NCBI GenBank assembly: GCA_036365455.1
Contig: JAWQUS010000017.1
Span: 2,666,001 to 2,730,000, forward strand
Reading direction: 5' to 3'
DNA length: 64,000 bases
DNA from: Macrosoma leucophasiata
Lineage: Eukaryota; Arthropoda; Insecta; Lepidoptera; Hedylidae
Part shown: positions 52,609 to 63,526 of the stretch, piece by piece
How positions within the stretch are numbered: the stretch's first letter is position 1
How the letters are laid out: each line of letters opens with the position of its first letter
Translations under genes and position numbers: made by a program
The notes under the pieces: model-generated
Databases searched by the model: none
Seen by the model: only the letters and a program-made list of their open reading frames with translations
Told to the model about the DNA's origin: nothing

Positions 52609-52661
52609 GCCGGCCCACTGACCGAGTGTGTGATCGACCGGCGCATGCGTGAGGCGGCCAT
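52609..52661 (-). CDS. Candidate first coding exon of an unknown gene
   Basis: Minus strand ATG in the context AAACAATGG opens MAASRMRRSITHSVSGP plus two bases and meets a consensus donor GTGAGT. The area 52540-52700 is GC-rich in AT-rich surroundings and holds GCGCATGCG, the NRF-1 core. All of this is typical of a housekeeping promoter with a short first exon, but no family match is known and no second exon was found. It may be chance. 52173-52540 holds nothing else. Confidence 0.22.
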
Positions 52662-53044
52662 TGTTTAGGGCAGCGCGATTCCGAATGATCGGGCATCGAT
52701 GTTTCAATTGTTAGTGGACAACACTAGTGGATTCATTTTAGTTTTTTTATTGAAAGTGATTGTAAATTATTTAATTGTTCTCTTCCGTTACAGGTACGTT
52801 AATATCTAGATCGGGAGGCAACTGTTAATAAGATTTGTTCATTATCTCAGTTTAGGGGTCGTTATGTGTGGACCAGTGGAAGATAATTATTTCGTTCATG
52901 CAGCCAGACAACCGAACTGAAGTGGCAATCACTTCTCAGTCGCCGCTGGTGGTAACTGGGTATTTTTTTCCTATTTGCTTCCGGTGGCAATCGCCGCGGG
53001 GAATATATCTGGGGATATATCGTTCTAACTACAGTCACTACAGG

Positions 53045-53250
53045 GCGATTATGGCATGAGCCTCCATGATGCATAACTGTGGAAAACTTTGGGAGAGGCT
53101 TTTGTCTAGCAGTGGATGTCTTTCGGCTAAACGATGATGATGACGATTCTTCCAGTGACAAGTGCTACCTTCCAAGTTTGGCAATATGCTCGGTTGATTG
53201 CGCAAGCAAATAGCGCTTATCTTTTCGGGTAATACAGGCGTGAAGTTACG
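53045..53250 (+). repeat. RTE LINE 3' end (53045-53140) then SINE-B tail (53155-53250)
   Basis: GGAAAACTTTGGGAGAGGCT, TTTGTCTAGCAGTGGATGTC; then TGACAAGTGCTACCTTCCAA, TTTCGGGTAATACAGGCGTG and AAGTTACG. Confidence 0.6.
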
Positions 53251-53468
53251 TTTTTTTCTGTGTATTTGATAATAACTGTTTGTATACGTACGTGCATGCA
53301 TTGACGTTCACTTAAATTCTTATCTCGTATTTACCACGTTAATCTTAGTCATCATCTGTCTTTGTTTGAGATGTTTATCGTAATTTTACGTGAATAAACA
53401 TCTTTACCTTAAATATCTTATTTGTCTGTATTATCATCTCGTATGATTTGGAATTACCTATATATAAG

Positions 53469-53781
53469 CATAGAGCAACTCGGCCCACCGGTCGCGGCGG
53501 ACCGGAGGGGAGTAGCCATAGCGTTTATTACCGATGCAAAACAGTCTGTCATTTTCTGAGGGGGAAATACGCGTGACACACACTCACACTACAAAAATCG
53601 TCTATTACTACGAAACTCACACCTTGACTTTAAGAAAATACATAAACATTTTCACGAATACATTTAAATATCTGGGCGATAGGCATAGGACCATTTCGTC
53701 TTGTACTTTGACAGAGGGGAAAGCCTGCATATGGCTACTCCCTTTCGGTCCGCCGCCGCCGGTGGCCCGTGTTGCTCTATG
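53469..53781 (+). mobile_element. CATAGAGCAAC MITE, copy 2 (313 bp, 8-bp target duplication)
   Basis: CATAGAGCAACTCGGCCCAC with CGGACCGGAGGGGAGTAGCC at the left; GGCTACTCCCTTTCGGTCCG and GGCCCGTGTTGCTCTATG at the right, about 50-bp inverted ends. TATATAAG at 53461-53468 and 53782-53789 is an exact 8-base duplication. Confidence 0.93.
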
Positions 53782-53990
53782 TATATAAGAGGTAGCTATC
53801 TCGATAGAATCATTGAAGAGGTAGAGTTCATGCGTGTTGAAATCTCTGAAAATATCAGTGTGATCAGCGTAAAATGATATTTGTATTAAATGTTTAGATA
53901 TGCGGACTAGTACTTCAAATCTTGACATTTAAACATCAATTATTTCACAAATACGATTGAACTCGAATGGAATGAAACTCGAATACTCAC

Positions 53991-54126
53991 TGACGACAAT
54001 CGATAGCTTCCATGTCCGGGGCTCGCTGCTCGCTTCACTACCACCACCAGTCGCGTCGCACGCCGCGCCCAACACGCGCGTCTCCACCTCCCGCGTAACC
54101 CCGACACGTACCAAGCCGATAATCAC
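53991..54126 (-). other. GC-rich candidate first exon with donor
   Basis: Minus strand, GC-rich 54126-54014, then ATG GAA GCT ATC GAT TGT CGT CA and donor GTGAGT (exon end 53991). It could be a 5' UTR exon or the start MEAIDCR of a minus-strand gene. No match is known. The 65-codon frame through it ignores the donor. Unproven. Confidence 0.25.
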
Positions 54127-54129
54127 TAA

Positions 54130-55724
54130 TGCGATTTGTTTACATCAATTCCTCATCACGTGGTCTTAAAAGTAATGGCGGACAGCGGTTAAGCCGTGCG
54201 ACAAACCACACACTACAACCGGTACGTACAACACTAACCTTTCAGTGTTCGATTTCTAACGTGACTGAATGCTGGCATTCCAGGCACATTTTGTTTCAAA
54301 AAAAACCTTCCATGTCAAATGTAGGGTAATGTCTCCTAGTTTCATGTATTCTATTCTAGTCGAAAAAAGAACATTGTGTGTGTTCTTTTTTTTATCACTG
54401 AAGTCTAATGTTAATGTAATCTTACAGTTTCAGCATAAAATTACGTTTTCTAATAAAAATATCAATAATTATACTGTTTACGAGTGTCAATTGAGAATAT
54501 ATCAATTAATTTCTATTGTTAATATGCTGTAATTCGTTGACATATCTCTATCCGTTTGACAGCCTGTCGCGATTTTCCGACTTTTTCATTGTCACAGATA
54601 AAAAATTGATCAATCCAATCTTGCTGTGAAACGAATTGAATGTTGCCGCTTTTCGTAATAATAGTGGAGAAATGAACTATTTCATAATACTCGGATGTTC
54701 AATTATTCATAAGTTTATATTTCTAGTACAAATTAGTTCTAGGATCTTTGATAATAGAATTTGCTGTGAGGGTTTCATGTCGTCATTCTTTGTAGGATTT
54801 GTTTAGCTCATTATACTTTCTCAAAGGTTTTTTGTGCGGAGGTCGACTTTTTGTCATGTAATTTATGTTATTATTGTGATTTAATGGAATTGTTTTAAAT
54901 ATTGTAGCTGTTTTTGTACTATTCTGAACGTGTTGTGTTATCAGTAGGTCATCAAATAATGTGTTATGGATTTTTTTGCTTATTTTAAACTCTACAACCG
55001 TTGTGACCTGAATAAGAATGATATATTTTAAATGCATTTTTTAACTTTAACCACTGTTATGATATACGATGTGTTTTATTAACGCAAATAAAAAAGACGG
55101 GTAAAAAATTATGAAACACATGAAATTGATATAAATAATAACAAAGTTTTTGTTATGGAGGCCCAATATCAAAAGAGAAAAGTATCAATAGATTGATGTA
55201 TTTTATAATAATACCAAAAAGCATGCGAACACATTCACCCGGTACATTTTTAAAGTATGGAGGTGCCACTCTGACCCTAATCGATTGAAAAACTCTGTAC
55301 GATGAATTTACCATCCATGTGGTAAATGTTCATATAGTTTCCTTGATAAAAGGGGTTAACTATGGCTTCAAGAACACATCTTCATCAAATTACCCTTTTT
55401 CTGAATATCATCATATTTTATAGCTTTACATTATTTAAACGACTGAAAAGTCAGGGGAATAATTTATTATCCATTTCAACTTTATGTTTTTTTTTAATAA
55501 AAATGGTTTAAAATAGATCAATGAGTAATTGTTTAAGAAAATGTTAGAACAATCACAATCCGTAGATAATGCGTCGTCGTCGTCTACGAATTGCTACGAG
55601 TCGTAGCCCCCGCTACGATGTTCGTAGCTCGTATTTGACCCTAAGTAAACGAGCCTCTTTTTCTCACTCATGCATATGTTTCTATAATTATTATATGCGT
55701 CACCATACAATAAAATTAACAAGT
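54130..55724. other. No gene or repeat recognised
   Basis: About 1.6 kb of AT-rich sequence. Frames at 54129-54532, 54783-55037 and 55569-55751 show no family features. A TACGA-rich piece near 55575-55635 resembles part of 62225-62290 (GCTACGAAT...CGTAGCTCG). Confidence 0.4.
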
Positions 55725-55732
55725 AAAAATTT

Positions 55733-56045
55733 TACTGCCTCGGTAGCCTAGTGGTAGCAGGCCACTACTACTACGCTGAGGTCCTGGGTTCGATTCCCGG
55801 GTAGGGGGTTATTAGAGATAATGGTGTAATGTCTATTATTTCTGGTTCTATTGGGATTTTTCCATTTTCTGGAAATTTCCCAGTACCTTGAAGTTTGGTA
55901 ATGTGCCCGGAGATGTCAACAGGCTCGCCACCTGTTACATGGGCCAAAACGTAACCGGCGAATCGTGGGTGTTTGCATGTATGCTTGAATGCATGCATTT
56001 ACCTCTGCCTACCCCTTCGGGGATTACAGGCGTGAAGTTACGTAA
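55733..56045 (+). mobile_element. SINE-B, full length, with target duplication
   Basis: CTGCCTCGGTAGCCTAGTGG, GGGTTCGATTCCCGGGTAGG, tail GGGGATTACAGGCGTGAAGT. AAAAATTT at 55725-55732 and 56046-56053. Confidence 0.9.
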
Positions 56046-56284
56046 AAAAATTTGTGGTTTATGAAATAGATGGCGAGCCTATTGACCTTTGTCCAGCACA
56101 AGTCGTATTTGATGAATTTTACCGACGGAAAAAAAAACTATTTTTATTCTACGATCAGGACATTATTTCATTATAACAGTTAAAAAAATAGCAAAGAATC
56201 ATAACTAAATTACAAATATTATTATGATAACCTAAAAAATATATGATTTGTATTCCAATGAGGTTAAAATCATTTTAAATATCA

Positions 56285-56565
56285 GGTAATGTTCAAGAAG
56301 TCAGAATCAGAAACTCATTTATTCATTTAGGGTGACAGGCACCTCTTATGACACGTCAAAAACAAACAAAATAAATTGAAGCGAATAACAATTGATATAT
56401 ATGTCAAACAAGATAAAAAATATATGTAAAATCAAGAATATCACTAAGATAAAACTAAATGTCATAAACTAATGTAAAAAGTATATCAGTAGAATGTCTC
56501 TTTTCCCCTTTACAAACTTATAACAAAGAGTAAAAAGAAAAGAAAAAGAGTCATTCTTTGTCAAG
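56285..56565 (-). mobile_element. LINE 3'-end fragment, near-identical to 32345-32610
   Basis: About 265 bases match with only a handful of differences. The match stops at TCATTCTTTGTCA, where this copy is 5'-truncated, as expected for LINE insertion. 56566-56939 holds only a scrap CTAGCTTTTGACCGCGGCTT. Confidence 0.65.
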
Positions 56566-56939
56566 TCTTCATGATAATATGCCACAGTTGTTTTACTTTA
56601 ACCATACGAGTAGGTACACACTTATAACAACATACTACATTCATTTAGATACAAAAATCGTAGCAGTCAGTCCAATAAAAAGTAAAATCAAATAGAAAAC
56701 GATTGGAGACGTTAAAGATTATGTTCTTAAAACATTCAAGACTTTTCTTGTTAACGAAACTTAATATACAGCGAGCGCCGGCTCTTTGCCGGGTAACTTG
56801 ACATTGTAGACATTTTCACTGCGTACAATGTATTCAGTTTTATGAAATGTACTAGCTTTTGACCGCGGCTTCGCTCGCGAGGAATTTGGTGTGGCACATT
56901 ATGTTTTGTGACAAATCAATTTAATTAATCAATTTTTAG

Positions 56940-57015
56940 AGTGTGTGTCAGGAGGGGGATATCTAGCGCTCTACACTGTCTGCCTATCCAGTTAGGGACC
57001 TGGCGTGAAAATATA
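56940..57015 (+). mobile_element. LINE 3'-end scrap ([11 protein letters not shown] type)
   Basis: GTCAGGAGGGGGATATCTAG, CTACACTGTCTGCCTATCCA and ACCTGGCGTGAAAATA. Confidence 0.55.
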
Positions 57016-57121
57016 TCATCAACAACATAAATAATTTTAATTTCGCTTCTTAGGCGCTCTATGGCGCTCCATTCAAATCAATCATATCGAACTAATTTAA
57101 ATTATTCGGTCAAATTACTTA

Positions 57122-57248
57122 GCCTGGGTTGCACCATGATATTTGTTCACATGTCACATCCTTCTCTAACTTTAACAGATTTTTTTAAGTTAGAAAAGGA
57201 TGTGAAATGTTACAATAACTTAAATAAATATCGTGGTCCCACCCAGGC
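57122..57248. mobile_element. GCCTGGGTTGCACCA MITE, empty form (127 bp)
   Basis: GCCTGGGTTGCACCATGAT and ATCGTGGTCCCACCCAGGC with TTA on both sides. Inner arms GTCACATCCTTCTCTAAC / GTTAGAAAAGGATGTGA also pair. Reference for the filled copy at 35857-36447. Confidence 0.82.
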
Positions 57249-57345
57249 TTAGTGTGAAAGACAAAGCTTATCTACATGAAATATTTAAAGCGCAAAATGT
57301 ATCGATTTTTATAAGAGTTTGATACGAGAAACGTAAATATACTTA

Positions 57346-57533
57346 ACTAGCGGCCCGCCCCGGCTTCGCCCGCGCTGCTCCGCTCCTACTAATCATAGCG
57401 TGATGATATATAGCCTTTCTCAATAAGTGGGCTATCTAACACTGAAAGAACTTTTCAAATTGGACGAGTAGTTCCTGAAATTAGCGCGTTCAAACAAACA
57501 AACAAACTCTCCAGCTTTATAATATTAGTATAG
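57346..57533. repeat. CTAGCGGCCCGCC repeat, related copy
   Basis: CTAGCGGCCCGCCCCGGCTT, then a different end CAAACAAACAAACTCTCCAG, TATAATATTAGTATAGAT. The unit's 5' part is shared with 15465; the 3' part is not. Confidence 0.65.
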
Positions 57534-58189
57534 ATGTGCATTGTAAAATAGTACCTAATTTAATTAGTTAAGGTTCTCAATTTTAGTTGAAAAGATATAT
57601 ATTGTTACATAAATAATAATAATAATTTATTTGACAAAAATAATCATAATTAGTCATATTATAGCGTGACAAATAACACGGTTCCCGTGGGATAGATTTG
57701 ACGTTTGTTTTTGTGACAGAAGAGTTGGTATATTTTTTGGCATAACGGCCCCTTTGTCTAAAAAAACACTGGAAATAGTTTTATACCTAAAGATAGCAGG
57801 AAAAACCTATAAATAAAATAATAAATAAAAATTCATTTATTTTCTCTCACAAAAAAAGGTTGATAGGGTTACATAAAATAATCACCATTAGAGCTATTTA
57901 CTTTGATTCAGCTTATTTTTTGTGGGAGACTGGTGCCTGTGATAGGTATATAGATACCTGTGTTACAAGTCACCAGGACCCCCTACTACTCGATTTTTTT
58001 TTGTTCAATTATCTCTTTACAATAATAACAATATATTTAAGCTATCAACAATTTTAAAATAATACCTACTTAAATGAGAAAAGTGGAGGTAAGACAAATA
58101 GGTATGCATGTGTGTGTGTGTGTGTGTGTGGTATGTGCAATGAATGAAATAAGTTATGAATGTATATAATTTATAATATTTGAAAAATA
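57534..58189. other. No gene; (TG)n microsatellite at about 58106-58131
   Basis: AT-rich. The simple repeat is the only feature. Confidence 0.5.
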
Positions 58190-58303
58190 AAACCTTAAAT
58201 CATAATCAAAATTAAATCAAAATTAAAATCAATTAAATCCCTCAATAAAGTAAATTCGTACTTTACCTCTGTTGGTGGTTCTTTAGCTAAAAAAACTCTC
58301 AAT

Positions 58304-59977
58304 ATGATGAACTGTACAGAGACTCATTTAGCAACTATTACAAAAAACTTTAACTCTCCATCCAAATCTATGTCTTTCCTACCAACAGATCCCCACGAAG
58401 TAAAAACTGTCATAATGGGACTTAAAACACACAGTGCGCCTGGCTGGGATAAAATTACCTCAGTCTTACTTAAGACATGTGTTCATTCTCTAGCCGAGCC
58501 TATTTCATTTATTTGTAACCTAAGCCTAGAATCAGGAATTTTTCCTGCTATTTTTAAAAAAGCCATTATTTGTCCTGTCTTAAAAAATGGTGATAAAGCC
58601 GATCCATCTAATTATAGACCTATATCCCTTCTTACAACTCTTTCTAAAGTCCTAGAAAAAATTGTCAAGAAAAGACTTATGAACTATTTAGAAAAACATA
58701 ACCTTCTAAATAATAACCAGTACGGATTTAGGGAAAAAAAATCTACAGAAGATGCAGTTCTTAAATTAACAACTTTAATAACGTCCTACATAGACAAAGG
58801 AAATAAATGCATAGGCGTCTTCTTGGATCTTCAGAAAGCCTTCGACACTGTGTCAATTCCTATTCTACTAACTAGGTTGGAGAATGTTGGTATAAGAGGA
58901 TCGATATTGAATTGGTTCGCAGACTACCTTTCTGATAGAACACAAAAAGTTCGTGTTGGGGAACACGAAAGTGAGAGTGCCTCTTGTACATTTGGCGTAC
59001 CACAGGGAAGCACATTAGCACCTTCTCTTTTTTTAATATATATTAATGATCTTTGCTCTATCAACATTAATGGACTGGATTTATTAATGTTTGCGGATGA
59101 CACAGTGTTGTTGTTTCACGATCTTGACTGGCGAAAAGTAGCAGAGAAGGCAGAGAGAGGCCTCTGTAAAGTTTTGGAATGGTTGGAAAACAGCCTCTTG
59201 TCTTTGAACACGGCCAAAACCAAATTTATGTGCTTTTCCCTAACATGTGTTGGTAGTAATGAAATTACTGGTCTAAAAATACATTCATTCCCATGCAATC
59301 GTACTGTTACCCTTGCCAAAGACTGCAACTGTTCCACTCTTTCGCGAGTCGGAGTCATTAAATACCTCGGGGTCCATATAGATGAGAAATTGAACTGGAG
59401 CGCGCATATTCTGTCACTAACCTCCAGAATACGAAAACTTATCTACGTCTTTAAATTACTTCGGACTGTAGCGGACTATGACCTACTCATACAAACGTAT
59501 AAGGCTTTGTGTGAAAGTCTTATTAGATATTGTATATGTGCATGGGGCAGCGCTTCTAAAACAAGTATCATTACAGTGGAGCGAGCTCAACGTGCTGTCT
59601 TGAAAGTTCTGCTCTATCTCCCTTATAGACAGCCTACAACTACGGTGTATGAAAAAGCAGATGTACTGACGGTTCGCAAATTATTTATCTATGAAGGTCT
59701 GCGACGTTTTCATAGCCGGATAATTCCAACTCTTCCAGTTCTTTCGAAAAGAGTAGATCGAATTCCAGTGAAATGGGTTAAGACTACATTCGCACAGAAG
59801 CAGTTTGAAGTTGTGGTGCCTCAAATATACAACAAATTACTTAAAATAAAAAATAAAAATTGTAATACGCCCATCAAAAAAGTTAACAATAACAACTTTA
59901 AAAAAACTGTATATATATGGCTTAAAGGTTATGATTATGAAGGAACTGAGAACATGCTGGCAAATCTATATGCATAA
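58304..59977 (+). CDS. LINE reverse transcriptase, C-terminal ORF2 part, intact
   Basis: 557 codons without a stop. RT blocks in order: [29 protein letters not shown] (about 105-121), YGFREKKSTEDAVL, GVFLDLQKAFDTVSIPI (finger/palm A), GVPQGSTLAPSLFLIYINDL (B), LLMFADDTVLLF (C, catalytic FADD), SLNTAKTKFMCF, then KYLGVHIDEKLNWSAHI. The C-terminal region with ESLIRYCICAWGSAS and the VERAQRAVLKVL stretch is the post-RT domain of CR1/L2-type elements. The upstream endonuclease domain is missing, so the copy cannot be autonomous. It is the least decayed LINE in the window. Confidence 0.92.
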   Translation: MMNCTETHLATITKNFNSPSKSMSFLPTDPHEVKTVIMGLKTHSAPGWDKITSVLLKTCVHSLAEPISFICNLSLESGIFPAIFKKAIICPVLKNGDKADPSNYRPISLLTTLSKVLEKIVKKRLMNYLEKHNLLNNNQYGFREKKSTEDAVLKLTTLITSYIDKGNKCIGVFLDLQKAFDTVSIPILLTRLENVGIRGSILNWFADYLSDRTQKVRVGEHESESASCTFGVPQGSTLAPSLFLIYINDLCSININGLDLLMFADDTVLLFHDLDWRKVAEKAERGLCKVLEWLENSLLSLNTAKTKFMCFSLTCVGSNEITGLKIHSFPCNRTVTLAKDCNCSTLSRVGVIKYLGVHIDEKLNWSAHILSLTSRIRKLIYVFKLLRTVADYDLLIQTYKALCESLIRYCICAWGSASKTSIITVERAQRAVLKVLLYLPYRQPTTTVYEKADVLTVRKLFIYEGLRRFHSRIIPTLPVLSKRVDRIPVKWVKTTFAQKQFEVVVPQIYNKLLKIKNKNCNTPIKKVNNNNFKKTVYIWLKGYDYEGTENMLANLYA

Positions 59978-60035
59978 CAAAATAAAATACCGAATCGTCA
60001 CTACAACTGACACTCTAATAGCACGCACGAAAACA

Positions 60036-60073
60036 CACACACACACATACACACGCGCACGCATGCACGCACG

Positions 60074-60116
<43 letters not shown>
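60036..60116. repeat. (CA)n / (GCAC)n microsatellite
   Basis: CACACACACA and ACGCACGCACGC runs right after the LINE stop codon. Confidence 0.95.
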
Positions 60117-60118
<2 letters not shown>

Positions 60119-60545
60119 ATTTTTACCTATCTTTTTTTTTGTAATCATTGAATCTTAATACTAAATTATCTTTAAGTTACTTTCAGGCCTGTTTTTTTTG
60201 TTTCAAAATTACAATAATTAACGTTGCTAGGTACTTGAAACATATATATATTTTTTGTTTAATGTACATTTATATTCTTTGCATTTTTTTTTATTGTATA
60301 CTGATAATTAAGTTCAATTTTTAAACGTATGTACAATTATTTGGGACATTCTATGACATAAAATCATGTTATAAACAGGAGAAGCCACTGATTCCCGAAA
60401 TACAGTGAAAACTAGTTCGGGAATCTATGGATTCAACATATAAATTGATGTAACTATCTTTTTGTCAATAAACAAATTTATTATTATTATAATTAATGAA
60501 TTTAAGGTAACATAAGAAAAATCTCAATTGTACGAAATCTCTCTA

Positions 60546-60764
60546 GACCGAGACTCTAACAGTTAATTCTATAAATGTGAGAATATAAGAATATATCGTA
60601 CGAAATATTATTATAATAATTATAGTATGTATCCACAATATACATAATAATGATTATAATCACACAACATATATTATAATTATTATAATATATATTGTGG
60701 ATCACAGAGGTTAAAATGGTTAAATGTTTCTCACATTTATAGAATTAACCGTTAGAGCCTCGGT
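60546..60764. mobile_element. ACCGAGACTCTAAC MITE (about 219 bp)
   Basis: ACCGAGACTCTAACAGTTAA, TTCTATAAATGTGAGAA at the left; the complement (TTCTCACATTTATAGAA, GTTAGAGCCTCGGT) at the right: 37-bp ends. The centre also folds, CCACAATATA... with ...TATATTGTGG. TA flanks both ends. Confidence 0.75.
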
Positions 60765-60769
60765 TATCT

Positions 60770-61138
60770 TAGTACATAATTTTAAAAATATTCCCACGAT
60801 AAACCTTAAAAATAACCTCATGGTCAACCGATTTAGTAAATTATATTATGTGTCTTTGGCAGTAGTATCAGGCCAGCTCATTTAAGCTCGTCCACGTATA
60901 ATAGGCCATTTTCACAGTGTTTACGCGGTGTACTTATGTAATGGTATAGTTCCAACAGGCGGTGGTCGTTGAATTTAAGCGGTTCAGCTTACAATTAGTG
61001 GAATGGGAATTAATTTCACCTACCACTGGACTTGTCCAGCGATGCAGTTCGAACCGCTTGTTAATATCGGGTATAGAATGTTTGATATGATAATATCTTA
61101 AATTTTGACTCAGTAGCCTAGTGAAAGAAAGCTACTGC
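60770..61138. other. No gene or repeat recognised
   Basis: AT-rich with a moderately GC-rich middle (60950-61060); no frame. Confidence 0.4.
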
Positions 61139-61395
61139 TATGCTGTGCCGGAAATAACGGGCCCATACGGTACCACCTGACCGGGAAACGATACCCCTGA
61201 AAACAAACATTTAGCAACAAGTACATTATTAGGTAATACATTTTCTTTTACATGATGTATATAACATAAGTTGTACAAACAAAATGTTTAGTAAAACAAA
61301 ACGATTGTAAAAAAGGCTTTTATTATTGAAAATTAGGTGATATAGTGATGGCTACGTTTTCCTGCTCCATCACTGGAGCTTTACCAGCATTAAGA
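61139..61395 (-). repeat. SINE-A, 5' half, interrupted
   Basis: TGCTGTGCCGGAAATAACGG, ACCACCTGACCGGGAAACGA, then about 85 foreign bases, then TCCATCACTGGAGCTTTACC. Confidence 0.6.
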
Positions 61396-61807
61396 TGTGC
61401 CATATTAGAGTATTGTTTTTGATATTATTTAGGAATTTAAAGACTCAAGACAAATATGACTAACTAATTAAATCAATTTTAATTTTCATCAGTTAAAATT
61501 TAATTAAAAAAATAATCTAAAGACATGGAGTGAAGATACATTACACAGCAAACACACATAAGTAAGTAACTCTTTATTGTACACCAAAAAGAAAACATAA
61601 ATACAGAAATAACTGACACATAAGGACACAGTACAATTAGGCGGTCTTATAGCTTAAAGTCTGTCAAGTTACTGAAAAAATATACATACACGTACACTTA
61701 CTTTTGAAACGTGGTTGCAATTAATCCACTCGTATATATTTAACTTGAATAACTCTGAATATGTTTCAGATATTAAAAGTTTCCAATGTGAAATAGACTG
61801 GTGGGAT

Positions 61808-62099
61808 CTTTTTTTTTTTTTTTTTTTTTTTTTATGTAATGGTCGTGGTAAACAAGCATGCAGTTCACATTGATGTTAAGTGATGACTGCAGCCTATAGA
61901 CACCCACACAAAGACCAAGTTACCACTACTGAGGCCTAAGGTGTTATGCCTCTGTGCCGGAAATTACAGGGCCGTACATTACCACCTGACCGGAACACGA
62001 TAGTGCTGAACACTACCATTTAGCGGCAAGTATATTAGGTAATGCGGTGGTGCCTACGCCCGCGAGCTCCGTCACTGAAGCTCTACCACCAGTAAAAAT
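61808..62099 (-). repeat. SINE-A, full length, long A tail
   Basis: A T-run of about 24 bases (61810-61833) then TATGTAATGGTCGTGGTAAA to GAAGCTCTACCACCAGTAAA. The long tail suggests a young copy. 61396-61807 and 62100-62557 hold no other recognised feature. Confidence 0.86.
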
Positions 62100-62557
62100 C
62101 TGAAGAAACTTCTTTTTGAAAATTCGATTAAAAGATTATTACAACATTCCATATATACGAAGAAATCCCTATTTGAAGATATCAATCAAACGGATTTTAC
62201 ATTTGTATAGACGAATATTGCAGCCAATTCAGACGTCTACGAAATGCTACGAATATCGTAGCTCGTGCTACAAAAGACGTAGCTCGGTATTGGGTATTAG
62301 TAAATACATTCCGAAGAATGTATTTCAGATTCAGTATAATTTAATGGGTTTTATTAAAAAATGAGTAATACTCATTTTTTTTTGTCACATGTATTTTACT
62401 TGAAATAAGTTACGTCACGAATATACGATTAATAATGGTAATGTTTAATTTTGATAAAATTTGTGATTTTAAATTAAACACCTCGATTTTGTTTCGCTTA
62501 GGAAAAAAAAACAGGATCTATTGGTTCATTCAAAAAAAATATTTTTAAGGATTTTTC

Positions 62558-62930
62558 TCGGATTTTTTTTAATGTAATGAAACTGGCAAACAAGCATGCA
62601 GTTCACATTGATGTTGAGTGATGACTGCAGCCTATAGACACTTCACAAAGACCAAGTGTCAAAATGTAGATGCGTTTCCACTCCTGATGGTCTATGGTTA
62701 TGCCTACGCATTACCTAATGTATCTGCCACTAAATGGTAGTGTTCAGCACTATCGTGTTCCGGTTAGATGGCAATGTATGGCCCTGTAATAACTATCACA
62801 GAGACAGAACAACTAAAGTGTCAGGGGGTGGTAACACATCTGTATTTGTGTAAGTGTCTATAGGCTGCAGTTATCACTTAACATCAATGTGAAGAACATG
62901 CTTGTTTGTCAGCTTCATTGCATCTTTACA
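62558..62930. repeat. Two SINE-A pieces head to head
   Basis: 62558-62705 is the 3' half in minus orientation (T-run, AACTGGCAAACAAGCATGCA, CTGCAGCCTATAGACACTT). 62706-62930 is in plus orientation (GCATTACCTAATGTATCTGC, TATAGGCTGCAGTTATCACT) and of the CATCACAGAGAC-type subfamily. Confidence 0.75.
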
Positions 62931-62964
62931 TCTATACAAGTAAATAAAATTGGAGTGTCCGTTT

Positions 62965-63170
62965 GTAACATAAAAAAAACTGGTTGCCTGTAAAGTCGGT
63001 TTTACGGGCGAAGATTTTACGTGACAACGTCTTTTTCTCAGTAGAAAGGCATTCGCCGGTCCGGCAGGCCTCTCTCTCGTTCGGTGACTCATCGTTACGT
63101 TACCGGGCGTTACACTTTTTCACGAGTGACTCCGAGCCGCAACCTAATTTAAGACGTTGTCACGTCAATA
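62965..63170 (+). repeat. Dispersed repeat, partner of 25420-25640
   Basis: AACTGGTTGCCTGTAAAGTC to AAGACGTTGTCACGTCAATA; nearly identical to the 25 kb copy. Confidence 0.7.
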
Positions 63171-63526
63171 ACCGCTTTTTACTAAATGCATATGTACGAT
63201 GTATACACGGTACATATACCAAAACAACATTTTTTTCTATTTTTGTCTGTTTGTTTGTCCCGGCTCATCTCGGGAACGGCGGGAATGATTTTGACGAGAC
63301 TTTCACTGGCAGATAGTTTATGTAATAAGGAGTAACTTAGGCTTCATTTATACTACCTGCGCCCACGACTTCGTCCGGGTAGATACTGAACAATCATAAA
63401 TTCTCACGCCGACGAAGACGCGGGCACGGCTAGTCAAAATTAAAAGTACACATTTATCTCTGATAGTCTCGGGGATCGAACCTTGGATTCCAGCGTAGCA
63501 CTTGTGGAATGTAAAATGAATGTTAA
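63171..63526. repeat. Old repeat pieces, incl. SINE-B head scrap
   Basis: 63245-63345 GTTTGTCCCGGCTCATCTCG and 63360-63435 CACGACTTCGTCCGGGTAGA, ACGAAGACGCGGGCACGG are pieces of dispersed repeats. 63455-63505 is a reversed SINE-B B-box scrap. Confidence 0.4.

Larger units (their letters stand above)
58190..60490 (+). mobile_element. CR1/L2-like LINE, 5'-truncated, long open RT
   Basis: The open frame begins without a stop upstream of the listed ATG (LNKVNSYFTSVGGSLAKKTL in frame from about 58237), so the element is cut in the linker before the RT. After the stop comes a CA-rich stretch, then an AT-rich 3' UTR with CAATAAAC near 60465 and a TTATTATTATTATAA end near 60490. Left edge uncertain within about 50 bases. 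Confidence 0.82.

Noticed and set aside
53929..54126. 65-codon minus-strand frame
   Set aside because: It reads through a consensus GTGAGT donor; if anything here is coding it is the short exon ending at 53991.
59966..60158. Frames on both strands with His/Thr and Cys/Val runs
   Set aside because: They are translations of the CA microsatellite.
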